A stretch of DNA of 64,000 nucleotides. Source: Pseudomonas sp. PB106. GTDB taxonomy: Bacteria > Pseudomonadota > Gammaproteobacteria > Pseudomonadales > Pseudomonadaceae. The notes beneath the pieces were generated by a model, which searched no databases, had not been told where the DNA came from, and saw only the letters and a list, made by a program, of their open reading frames with translations. The translations under genes were made by a program, and so were the position numbers. Within the stretch, counting starts at the first letter, position 1. Each line of letters starts with the position of its first letter. Shown one piece after another: positions 32,851 through 40,406 of this stretch. The stretch is from NCBI RefSeq assembly GCF_009764645.1, contig NZ_RWIM01000131.1, positions 1-64,000 of the forward strand, given 5' to 3'.

Positions 32851-34062
32851 CTATTTGCGCATCCGCATCAACTCCGGTAAGCCGATCTTGAGCAACCGCG
32901 CCGTGCGGCTCTTCGCCAACTCTTCAATGCCTTCATGCTCGGTCAGGCGCGCCATTTGCGCCGCCATGTTCATCACCAGCGCCTCACGGGAATACACCCC
33001 GCCACCGAGCTGGTAGACCGACGCAATCAACTCCCGCAGCTCCAACGGCAACCGCCAGCGCGTACGCAATGCCGAACCGTAGGCAGCACCAAACGCCGCC
33101 AGTGCCTCGCCGACCTCCTCCAGCTCATCCAGCGCCCCACCGGCCTGCTGCCACTCCTGCAAACACCGCAACAACGCCAGATCACCGAGCCGATGGAGCA
33201 TGCCTGCGCAATAACAACGCTCTTGATCAAGATCGAGCAGACGCGCCAACGTGCGTGCGTATTCAGCAGTGTGCAGCGACAGCCCCCAATAGCGCTCGGC
33301 ATAGTCGGCCAGACACGGATCACTCAGTCTGGCGCTGCGCTTGAGCGCCAAGCCGAGAATCAGATTCATGCTCTGCCCCGTACCCAAGCGATGCAGCGCC
33401 TGCGCGAGTGTCTGCACCGGCGCGCCGTGGTGCTGCGCGGCACTGTTGGCCGCAGCGATCAACACGGCAGTGATCTGCGGATCGGTTTTGATCTCATCTT
33501 CCAGCAGCTTCAGATCGAGGCCATTAGGATTGAGGCTGCGTTTGACGGCTACCTGCACATCGGTCATCAACGGCGCGCCGTCAGCCTGTTCGCGCCGCCG
33601 TTCAAGAAACACTGACAAGGTCATGCCCGGTGCCAGCGTCGGCACTTCACAGAACACTTCTTCCCCGGCATTGAGCAGCAAACCCTGCAAACGCTCAGTC
33701 AGGCTTTCCATGTTCAGGGGTTTGGTCAGATACGCCGTCGGCGCCAGCGGTAGTGCCTCACGGACACTGGCACTGTCGTTACGGCTGCTCATCAGAATGA
33801 ACGGCAGCGGCGGATTGCGTTTGCGCTGGCGCACGCTGCGCAGCACATTCAGACCATCGACGCCGGGCAGCTCCCAATCGACGATGGCAAGGTCATACGG
33901 AATTTCGCTGAGCATCGACATGGCTTGTTGGCCGTCGGCGCACAAATCGAGGCGCGCATCGCAACGCACATTGAGCAACACTTGTTTGAGCAGGTCGCGA
34001 GACCACGGGTCAGCCTCGGCAATCAACACTCGGGGTACAGCGGGTAAATCAACGGCTGTCAT
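32851..34062 (-). CDS. Response regulator with HDOD output domain
   Basis: The 403-residue protein has an N-terminal receiver domain (about 8-125, with phospho-acceptor Asp in LAIVDWELPGVDG and a Lys in YLTKPL) and a C-terminal HDOD domain (about 190-370, with ITAVLIAAANSAAQHHG and YCAGMLHRLGDLALLRCL). HDOD is a catalytically dead relative of HD-GYP domains that acts in signalling. No kinase gene is adjacent. The Met at 34062 (MTAVDLPAVPRVLIAEAD) fits the receiver start; a start at 34098 would add 12 residues. Confidence 0.83.
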   Translation of the reverse strand: MTAVDLPAVPRVLIAEADPWSRDLLKQVLLNVRCDARLDLCADGQQAMSMLSEIPYDLAIVDWELPGVDGLNVLRSVRQRKRNPPLPFILMSSRNDSASVREALPLAPTAYLTKPLNMESLTERLQGLLLNAGEEVFCEVPTLAPGMTLSVFLERRREQADGAPLMTDVQVAVKRSLNPNGLDLKLLEDEIKTDPQITAVLIAAANSAAQHHGAPVQTLAQALHRLGTGQSMNLILGLALKRSARLSDPCLADYAERYWGLSLHTAEYARTLARLLDLDQERCYCAGMLHRLGDLALLRCLQEWQQAGGALDELEEVGEALAAFGAAYGSALRTRWRLPLELRELIASVYQLGGGVYSREALVMNMAAQMARLTEHEGIEELAKSRTARLLKIGLPELMRMRK

Positions 34063-34148
34063 GCGCGCTCTCCCTTGCAATGCCTGAACCTTAGCCAATG
34101 CTGGCCATTCGATACAGCGCTAAAGCGTCCGATGTGTTTCGGGGGCGT

Positions 34149-34175
34149 AAAAAAACCCGCCGAAGCGGGTTTTTT
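34149..34175 (-). terminator. Rho-independent terminator after gabT
   Basis: ACCCGC pairs with GCGGGT around a CGAA loop and is flanked by A and T runs on both sides. It lies about 25 bases past the gabT stop, between gabT and the HDOD gene on the same strand. Confidence 0.85.
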
Positions 34176-34198
34176 GTCGATCAGGTCACACTGGGTGA

Positions 34199-35476
34199 TC
34201 AGAGCTCGGAGAAGCACTCTTCGATGATCGCCAGGCCTTTGTCCAGTTGCTCGTCCGGCGAGGTCAGCGGTACCAGTACGCGCAGAACGTTGCCGTAGGT
34301 GCCGCAGGACAGCAGGATCAGACCCTTGTCGCGCGCCTTGGCCACAACCGATGCCACAGCAGCAGCGTTCGGCTTGTGGCTGTCGCCGTTTTCGAACAGC
34401 TCGACCGCGATCATCGCGCCCAGAGCACGGACTTCGCCGATCACCGGGTACTTGGCCTGGATAGCCTTGAGGCCGGTGACCAGACGCTCGCCGACTGCCT
34501 TGCAACGATCCAGCAGGTTTTCTTCTTCAAACACTTCCATCACGGCCAGGGCCGCGGCGCAAGCGATCGGGCTACCGGCGTAAGTGCCGCCGAGGCCGCC
34601 TGGAGCAATGGCGTCCATGTATTCAGCCTTGCCGCACACGCCGGCCAGCGGGAAGCCACCAGCGATGGATTTGGCGAAAGTGGTCAGGTCGGCAGCAACG
34701 CCCATCTGTTCCATGGCGAAGAACGTGCCGGTACGGCCAGCGCCGGTCTGCACTTCGTCAGCGATCAGCAGGATGCCGTGCTGGTCGCACAGCGCGCGCA
34801 GACGCTTCATGAATTCCTTCGGCGCGACGTAGAAACCACCTTCACCCTGAACAGGTTCGATGATGATCGCGGCGATGTCTTTCGGCTCGGCGTCGTTCTT
34901 GAAGATGCGTTCGATGGAAGCGATCGAGTCGTCGATGCTCACGCCGTGCAGTTCGTTCGGGTACAGCGCGCGGAAGATACCGCCTGGCATCAGGCCCATG
35001 CCGGCCGAGTAAGGCACGACTTTACCGGTCAGGCCCAGGGTCATCATGGTACGACCGTGATAAGCGCCGGTGAACGCGATCACGCCAGCACGGCCAGTGG
35101 CGGCGCGGGCGATTTTCACGGCGTTTTCGACAGCTTCGGAACCAGTGGTAACCAGCAGGGTTTTCTTGGCGAAATCACCCGGGATCTTGGCGTTGATTTT
35201 TTCACACACTTCTACGTACGGCTCATAAGCCAGAACCTGGAAGCAAGTGTGGGTCAGCTTGTTCAGTTGCTCGGTCACGGCGGCGATGATTTTCGGGTGC
35301 ACGTGGCCGGTGTTCAGTACAGCGATACCGCCGGCGAAGTCGATGAACTCACGACCTTCAACGTCAGTCACGGTAGCGTTCTTCGCGGACTCAGCGAAGA
35401 TCGGGTGAATCTGGCCAACACCACGTGGAACAGCTGCGGTACGGCGGGCCATCAGTTCAGCGTTAGTCTTGCTCAT
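34199..35476 (-). CDS. gabT: 4-aminobutyrate aminotransferase GabT
   Basis: GabT transfers the amino group of 4-aminobutyrate to 2-oxoglutarate, giving succinate semialdehyde. The 425-residue protein is a class III PLP aminotransferase with GSEAVENAVKIAR, AFTGAYHGRT, LLIADEVQTGAGRTG and the PLP-binding Lys in TTFAKSIAGGFPLAG. The ATG at 35476 (MSKTNAELMARR) is the family start. It follows gabD on the same strand by about 185 bases and ends in a clear terminator. Product and substrate link directly to GabD. Confidence 0.95.
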   Translation of the reverse strand: MSKTNAELMARRTAAVPRGVGQIHPIFAESAKNATVTDVEGREFIDFAGGIAVLNTGHVHPKIIAAVTEQLNKLTHTCFQVLAYEPYVEVCEKINAKIPGDFAKKTLLVTTGSEAVENAVKIARAATGRAGVIAFTGAYHGRTMMTLGLTGKVVPYSAGMGLMPGGIFRALYPNELHGVSIDDSIASIERIFKNDAEPKDIAAIIIEPVQGEGGFYVAPKEFMKRLRALCDQHGILLIADEVQTGAGRTGTFFAMEQMGVAADLTTFAKSIAGGFPLAGVCGKAEYMDAIAPGGLGGTYAGSPIACAAALAVMEVFEEENLLDRCKAVGERLVTGLKAIQAKYPVIGEVRALGAMIAVELFENGDSHKPNAAAVASVVAKARDKGLILLSCGTYGNVLRVLVPLTSPDEQLDKGLAIIEECFSEL

Positions 35477-35661
35477 TACAGTCCTCATTCGCCGCTCATC
35501 GGGCGGCGTGGTTCAAGGATTAAGCGGGAGGAATCGACGGTGGCAGCATGCGATGATCGACTGCCACGGCGTTCCTGGCCGCAGAGAAAATTCCGGTTTG
35601 AAACGACGCAAAGGGACAGCGCTCTCGTGCCCTTTGCGTTTGCAGCGATCCCTTTCTCGGC

Positions 35662-37104
35662 TTAGATGCCCAGGCAGAGGTATTTGATTTCCAGGTAATC
35701 TTCGATGCCGTACTTGGAGCCTTCACGGCCCAGGCCCGAGGCCTTGATGCCGCCGAATGGCGCGACTTCGTTGGAGATCAGCCCGGTATTGACGCCGACC
35801 ATGCCGTATTCCAGAGCCTCGGCCACACGGAACACACGACCCAGGTCGCGAGCATAGAAGTACGAAGCCAGACCGAACTCGGTGTCGTTGGACATCGCGA
35901 TCACTTCGGCTTCGTCTTTGAAGCGGAACAGCGGCGCCAGCGGGCCGAAGGTTTCTTCCTTGGCTACGGCAGCATTTTTCGGCACGTTGGTCAGGATGGT
36001 CGGCTCGAAGAAGTTGCCTTCCATCGCCTTGCCACCGGCCAGCACGGTGGCGCCTTTGGATACGGCGTCAGCAATGTGTTCTTTGACCTTGGCCACGGCT
36101 TTTTCGTCGATCAGCGGGCCAGTGGTGGTGCCGTCTTCCAGACCGTTGCCGATCTTCAGTTTGGCCACGGCCACTTTCAGCTTCTCGGCGAATGCGTCGT
36201 AGACCGAATCCTGAATGTACAGACGGTTGGCGCAGACGCAGGTCTGGCCGTTGTTGCGGTATTTGGAAATGATCGCGCCTTCGACGGCCTTATCCAGATC
36301 CGCGTCGTCGAACACGATGAACGGCGCGTTGCCGCCCAGTTCCAGCGAGACTTTCTTGATGTCCTTGGCGCATTCCGACATCAGCTGACGACCGATTTCG
36401 GTCGAACCGGTGAAGGACAGCTTGCGCACGATCGGGTTGCTGGTCAGCTCGCTGCCGATGTCGCCGGCGCTGCCGGACACGACGCTGAACACGCCCGCAG
36501 GAATGCCAGCGCGCTGAGCCAGTTCGGCCAATGCGAAAGCGGAAAACGGCGTTTGCGAAGCAGGCTTGAGCACCATGGTGCAACCGGCGGCCAGTGCCGG
36601 GCCGGCTTTACGGGTGATCATCGCCGCCGGGAAGTTCCACGGGGTGATCGCGGCGGTCACGCCGATTGGCTGCTTGATCACGATCAGGCGCTTGTCTGGC
36701 TGGTGACCCGGAATCACGTCACCGTAGATGCGCTTGGCTTCTTCGGCGAACCACTCGATGAACGAAGCGGCGTAAACGATTTCGCCCTTGGCTTCGGCCA
36801 GCGGCTTGCCCTGCTCGAGGGTCATCAGGCGCGCGAGGTCGTCCTGGTTCTCGATCATCAATTCGAACCAGCGACGCAGCTTGCCGGCACGCTCTTTGGC
36901 GGTCAGTGCACGCCAGGCCGGCAGCGCTTTGTCAGCGGCTTCGATGGCACGGCGGGTTTCGGCAGCGCCCATCTTCGGCACGGTGCCGAGGATTTCGCCG
37001 GTGGCCGGGTTGTTGACCTTGATCGTCTGACCGTTGTCCGCATCGACCCAAGCGCCATCAATGAAGGCTTGTTGGCGGAACAACTGGGTGTCTTTAAGCT
37101 GCAT
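35662..37104 (-). CDS. gabD: Succinate-semialdehyde dehydrogenase GabD
   Basis: GabD oxidises succinate semialdehyde to succinate with NADP. The 480-residue aldehyde dehydrogenase has the TPWNFPAAMITRK motif, the SFTGSTEIGRQL cofactor site, catalytic Glu in LELGGNAPFIV and catalytic Cys in NNGQTCVCANR. The start at 37104 (MQLKDTQLFRQQAF) is the family start; an in-frame extension to 37488 lacks homology. With gabT it forms the GABA-degradation pair. The upstream region has a perfect inverted repeat that could be an operator. Confidence 0.96.
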   Translation of the reverse strand: MQLKDTQLFRQQAFIDGAWVDADNGQTIKVNNPATGEILGTVPKMGAAETRRAIEAADKALPAWRALTAKERAGKLRRWFELMIENQDDLARLMTLEQGKPLAEAKGEIVYAASFIEWFAEEAKRIYGDVIPGHQPDKRLIVIKQPIGVTAAITPWNFPAAMITRKAGPALAAGCTMVLKPASQTPFSAFALAELAQRAGIPAGVFSVVSGSAGDIGSELTSNPIVRKLSFTGSTEIGRQLMSECAKDIKKVSLELGGNAPFIVFDDADLDKAVEGAIISKYRNNGQTCVCANRLYIQDSVYDAFAEKLKVAVAKLKIGNGLEDGTTTGPLIDEKAVAKVKEHIADAVSKGATVLAGGKAMEGNFFEPTILTNVPKNAAVAKEETFGPLAPLFRFKDEAEVIAMSNDTEFGLASYFYARDLGRVFRVAEALEYGMVGVNTGLISNEVAPFGGIKASGLGREGSKYGIEDYLEIKYLCLGI

Positions 37105-37507
37105 GTCGGCTTTCCTTAACAGCACCGCGGCCTGCGCGGAGCAAATTATGATTGTAGAAAGGCGCCTCGCAAGGCTGCCGTCAGGGAAATCAGTGACCGG
37201 GTGTGGCGCATCAACCGTGGACGATTCGAACCACCGGCGCTTCAACACCCCATCAACGAGCGTTTGAAATCTCAAACGGATCGTAGGATCAAAGGGGTTA
37301 AAGGACAATAGGTCGTTCGAAAAAAAGAACAAAAACGCCGCTTTTGCCGGATTTTTCAGATCAACGAGCCAAAAGCCCCCGCCGCAGGAAAACCTTAGAT
37401 CAACCCCGGCAAAGCGCCAAGCGAGGGTTTTGCAGGACGTTACCGCTTTATGGAATACAGCGCTTTGCGCCGACACGCGCACTGACAATCCGCGCCGAAA
37501 CCCAGCA
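37105..37507. other. Gap upstream of gabD with an inverted repeat
   Basis: This region of about 400 bases holds no supported gene. CGTTTGA (37261-37267) and TCAAACG (37272-37278) form a perfect inverted repeat with spacer AATC, 157 bases upstream of the gabD start. AT-rich runs lie around 37300-37335. It is the likely gabD promoter region. Confidence 0.45.
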
Positions 37508-37536
37508 TGGACGCCCCGAGCCGACCTAGGTATGAT
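37508..37536 (+). promoter_or_regulatory. Sigma-70-like promoter of tRNA-Arg
   Basis: A -35-like TGGACG and a -10 TATGAT are separated by 17 bases and end about ten bases before the tRNA. Confidence 0.5.
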
Positions 37537-37546
37537 GTCGCCCGCT

Positions 37547-37623
37547 GCACCAGTAGCTCAGCTGGATAGAGTACTGCCCTCCGAAGGCAGGGGTCGTGGG
37601 TTCGAATCCCGCCTGGTGCACCA
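37547..37623 (+). tRNA. tRNA-Arg (anticodon CCG)
   Basis: The 77-nt gene folds as a standard tRNA: acceptor GCACCAG pairs with CTGGTGC, the anticodon stem CTGCC/GGCAG holds loop CTCCGAA with anticodon CCG (reads CGG), and the T arm carries GGTTCGAATCC. The 3' CCA is encoded. A terminator follows 14 bases later. tRNA genes are common integration sites, but no repeat of its 3' end is visible downstream. Confidence 0.97.
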
Positions 37624-37637
37624 TTGATTTAAACGAG

Positions 37638-37672
37638 AAAGCCCCGGACTGTGATGGTCCGGGGCTTTTTTG
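37638..37672 (+). terminator. Rho-independent terminator of tRNA-Arg
   Basis: GCCCCGGA pairs with TCCGGGGC and is followed by a run of six T, directly after the tRNA. Confidence 0.9.
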
Positions 37673-37822
37673 TGGGCGATGGTTTTAAGAAAAGATTTTT
37701 TGGAAACAAAATTACACGACAATCGGGTTCATTAGGCCTGCGGTTTTCGCCACACTACGTAGCCTCACCTGAGCCTTTGCGATCAACGTAAAGACTCGCC
37801 AGAACTGGTCGCGGAACAGCCA

Positions 37823-38863
37823 ATGATTGATCAGAACGACACAGCCTATCCTGTAGCCCCTCAAGGGGAGCTTTTGCTTTTTGAAAGCTCCGAAGGCCAG
37901 GTACGCCTGGAGTGTCGATTCGAGTCCGAAACGCTTTGGCTATCTCAGTCGATGATTTGCGAACTGTACGGTAAAGCCAAAGCAACCATCAGCGAACATA
38001 TCAGCCATATTTTTGCCGAGGGCGAGTTGTCAGAGGATTCAGTTGTTCGGTATTACCGAACAACTGCCGCCGACAACAAACCTTACAACGTCAAGTATTT
38101 CAGCCTGCCCTTGATTATTGCGGTGGGATACCGCGTCCGTTCCAAGCGAGGAACCCAATTCCGTCGATGGGCCACCCAGGTAATTCAAGAATATCTGGTC
38201 AAGGGCTTCGCTATGGACGACGAGCGATTGAGAAACCCTCCCGTGGCACACTCACAGGTGCCTGACTATTTTGACAAGTTGCTTGAGCGCATCCGGGATA
38301 TTCGAGCCAGCGAAAGACGGGTTTATTTAAGGGTGAAGGATATCTTCGCGATGGCGGCCGATTACGTGCCGTCCAACAAGGATACGACTGCGTTTTTTCA
38401 GATCATCCAAAACAAGCTGCATTTCGCCAGCACGGGCCTGACTGCCGCCGAGTTAATTTTCCAGCGCGTTGACGCCTCAAAAGCACATATGGGTCTAACC
38501 AACTTCAAGGGAGATGAAGTGCGTAAAAGCGATGTAACAATCGCTAAAAACTACCTCATCCAATAAGAAATCAATGCTCTCAATCGCATCGTTACGATGT
38601 GGCTGGACTTCGCGGAAGACCAAGCATTGATGCGCAAACAGGTTTTTCTACGGGATTGGCAGGAGAAGTTGAACCAGTTTTTGGAATTCAACAGCCGCCA
38701 GATTTTGCAAGGATCGGGGCACACAAGTAATCAAGCAGCCGAAGAAAAAGGCCGAGCTGAATATGAAATCTATGCCGAACGACGCAGGACTCTGAAAGAG
38801 AAAGAAGGCGAACGGGACGCCATTGAAGCACTTCGCCACATTTCACAAAAGAGTCGGCACTGA
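37823..38863 (+). pseudogene. rhuM-family gene interrupted by an in-frame stop
   Basis: The reading frame encodes a RhuM-family protein (named after a Salmonella pathogenicity-island gene; function unknown): WLSQSMICELYGKAKATISEH, SLPLIIAVGYRVRS and GTQFRRWATQVIQEYLVKGF. After KNYLIQ a TAA at 38564-38566 stops the frame, but translation in the same frame resumes with EINALNRIVTMWLDFAEDQA, which continues the family pattern, to a stop at 38863. A single base change (for example GAA to TAA) would explain this. Full length would be about 346 residues. The base composition is more AT-rich than nearby core genes, which fits acquired DNA beside a tRNA gene. A truncated 247-residue product could still be made. 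Confidence 0.8.
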
Positions 38864-38917
38864 GCCCACAGCCTTGGATCAGGCAACCAAGACCTGAACC
38901 AGCGCCTGAAGCTCAAT

Positions 38918-39127
38918 TTACTCCGTCGTCCAGTCAAACTCATCGTAATCATCGTCGTCCTCTTCCTCTCCAACTTCCTCCTCAAAAACCTCGTCTTCAT
39001 CAACGACATCTTCTTCCGGCTGGTTGAGCAGAAATTCCTTACGTGCTTCGGTAATAGCGCGCCGCATCTCTTCGCCCTTTTCCGGGCAGTTGAGCAGTTG
39101 GGCAATGCGGTCAATTTTCGATGCCAC
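38918..39127 (-). CDS. Small acidic hypothetical protein
   Basis: I do not recognise this protein. From a GTG at 39127, with GGAGG five bases upstream, it encodes about 69 residues: ASKIDRIAQLLNCPEKGEE, then a helix-rich segment and a C-terminal tail dominated by Asp and Glu (EEEDDDDYDEFDW). An in-frame TTG at 39187 gives a longer, 89-residue form but lacks a ribosome-binding site. It lies downstream of the anti-sigma-like gene on the same strand. The acidic tail could bind a basic partner; that is only a guess. Confidence 0.5.
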   Translation of the reverse strand: MASKIDRIAQLLNCPEKGEEMRRAITEARKEFLLNQPEEDVVDEDEVFEEEVGEEEDDDDYDEFDWTTE

Positions 39128-39207
39128 GTTGTCCTCCAGCGTATTGGCAATGTCCCGATATTGCGCGCTTTTGCGGGGCAATGCCAAATGGCTGAGCGGT
39201 CACGCGA

Positions 39208-39798
39208 TCAATTTTTCTGCAACTGTTCGAGTCGGGCGTCGAGATCGGCGTTCGGGTAGCGTTTGTGCAGGTTGTTGAACAGGCTGTCGGCCGCTCGCGA
39301 TTGGCCGGTTTCGCGCAGACGCAGGACTTCGCGCAGTTGCGCGTCGAGGCCATTGACCGGGGTGGCGGCGCGTTTGCTGAGTTTGGCTTGGTCAGCGCCG
39401 ATGGGTTCGCTCTGCATCGGTGCGGCCATTTCTGCCATCGGTGCGGGTGCGGGCATGGCACCTGCGGGCGCCGACAATGCTTGCGGCGCGTGCTTGCGCG
39501 CCAGCGGTGCGGCGGGTTTCGCTGCCGGGGCGAAGTCGGATTGCCCTTGCTGTTCTGGCGCGCGTTGCACCAGCGACAACATCAGGGCGACGCCAACGAG
39601 ACTGGCGAATGCGACTTGCCAGCGTGGTTTGCGGCATGCATCGAGCCAGCGCTGCCACAGGCTTGCCTGGGGCGCCGGGACCTCGCGGCGGGCAGCGTTG
39701 AGGATAAACGCATCGAGGTGCGCTGGTGGTTCAGCGTTGTGTTGCTCACGCACATGTTTGATCAGCGGATCTTCAGGTGTCTGGCGGGCGTCAGTCAT
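39208..39798 (-). CDS. Anti-sigma-like single-span membrane protein
   Basis: This 196-residue protein has a cytoplasmic N-terminal region of about 60 residues, one membrane span (about 60-78, FASLVGVALMLSLV), an Ala/Pro-rich linker and a C-terminal helical segment with a TPR-like pattern (REVLRLRETGQSRAADSLF). Its start overlaps the ECF sigma stop by four bases, the usual layout for a sigma/anti-sigma pair. I see no zinc-binding anti-sigma motif (HxxxCxxC), so sigma-binding is inferred from position and topology only. Confidence 0.65.
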   Translation of the reverse strand: MTDARQTPEDPLIKHVREQHNAEPPAHLDAFILNAARREVPAPQASLWQRWLDACRKPRWQVAFASLVGVALMLSLVQRAPEQQGQSDFAPAAKPAAPLARKHAPQALSAPAGAMPAPAPMAEMAAPMQSEPIGADQAKLSKRAATPVNGLDAQLREVLRLRETGQSRAADSLFNNLHKRYPNADLDARLEQLQKN

Positions 39799-40406
39799 GT
39801 GAGTACCTCCTCGGCCAGCAGCCGACGCAGTTTTTGCTGGGCGTAGCGCAAGCGGCTTTTGACGGTTTCCAGCGGTGTTTCGGTGAGGCTGGCGATTTGC
39901 GCCAGGTCGAGGTCGCCGTGGGCGCGCAGCAGGAACACTTCGCGCTGGTCGGCGGGCAGGGTTTGCAGAGCGCTTTCCAAGCGTTGGCTATCGCGGCTGA
40001 GGCTCAGCAGTTGTTCGGGATCATTCGTCTCGTCGCTGACGGCGTGGCTTTGTTCGTCATAGCTGTCGTGCAACGGTTGGTGAGCCCCGTGTTTGCGCCA
40101 GTGATCGATCAAACGATTGCGGGCAATCTGGAACAACCACGTACGAAAAGTCGCCCGGCCTTGTGGCTGACTGGCGCTGCGGATCAGGCTCAGCCAGGTT
40201 TCCTGAAACACCTCGTCGGCCAGTTCCGCTTTACCGCTCAAACCGAGCAGGAACCGATACAAACCCTGACGGTGACGCGCGTACAAGATCTCGAACGCCG
40301 CACCGTCACCCTCGCGATAACGCGCCAGCAGCGATTCATCGCTGCTGGCGGCTGAGCTGTCTGCGGAGGCAAACAGCTGACTGATAAACCCCTTCAGACG
40401 ACTCAC
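39795..40406 (-). CDS. ECF-type RNA polymerase sigma factor
   Basis: The 203-residue protein has sigma region 2 (about 30-95, with LYRFLLGLSGKAELADEVFQ and FRTWLFQIARNRLIDHWRK) and region 4 (about 140-195, with LPADQREVFLLRAHGDLDL and ETPLETVKSRLRYAQQKLR). It belongs to the ECF family that links a membrane signal to a small regulon. It starts one base beyond the stop of the VWA gene and overlaps the next gene, so three genes are tightly coupled. The regulon is unknown; a self-promoter upstream of the VWA gene is likely. Confidence 0.88.
   Translation of the reverse strand: MSRLKGFISQLFASADSSAASSDESLLARYREGDGAAFEILYARHRQGLYRFLLGLSGKAELADEVFQETWLSLIRSASQPQGRATFRTWLFQIARNRLIDHWRKHGAHQPLHDSYDEQSHAVSDETNDPEQLLSLSRDSQRLESALQTLPADQREVFLLRAHGDLDLAQIASLTETPLETVKSRLRYAQQKLRRLLAEEVLT

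Noticed and set aside
37160..37195. Sigma-54-type promoter for gabD
   Set aside because: A TTGC element is present on the minus strand, but the GG pair at the -24 position is missing.
37105..37488. In-frame extension upstream of gabD
   Set aside because: It has no aldehyde dehydrogenase homology and reaches close to the tRNA promoter; the start at 37104 fits the family.
37624..38900. Attachment-site repeat of the tRNA-Arg 3' end
   Set aside because: I looked for a second copy of the tRNA 3' sequence downstream and saw none in this stretch.
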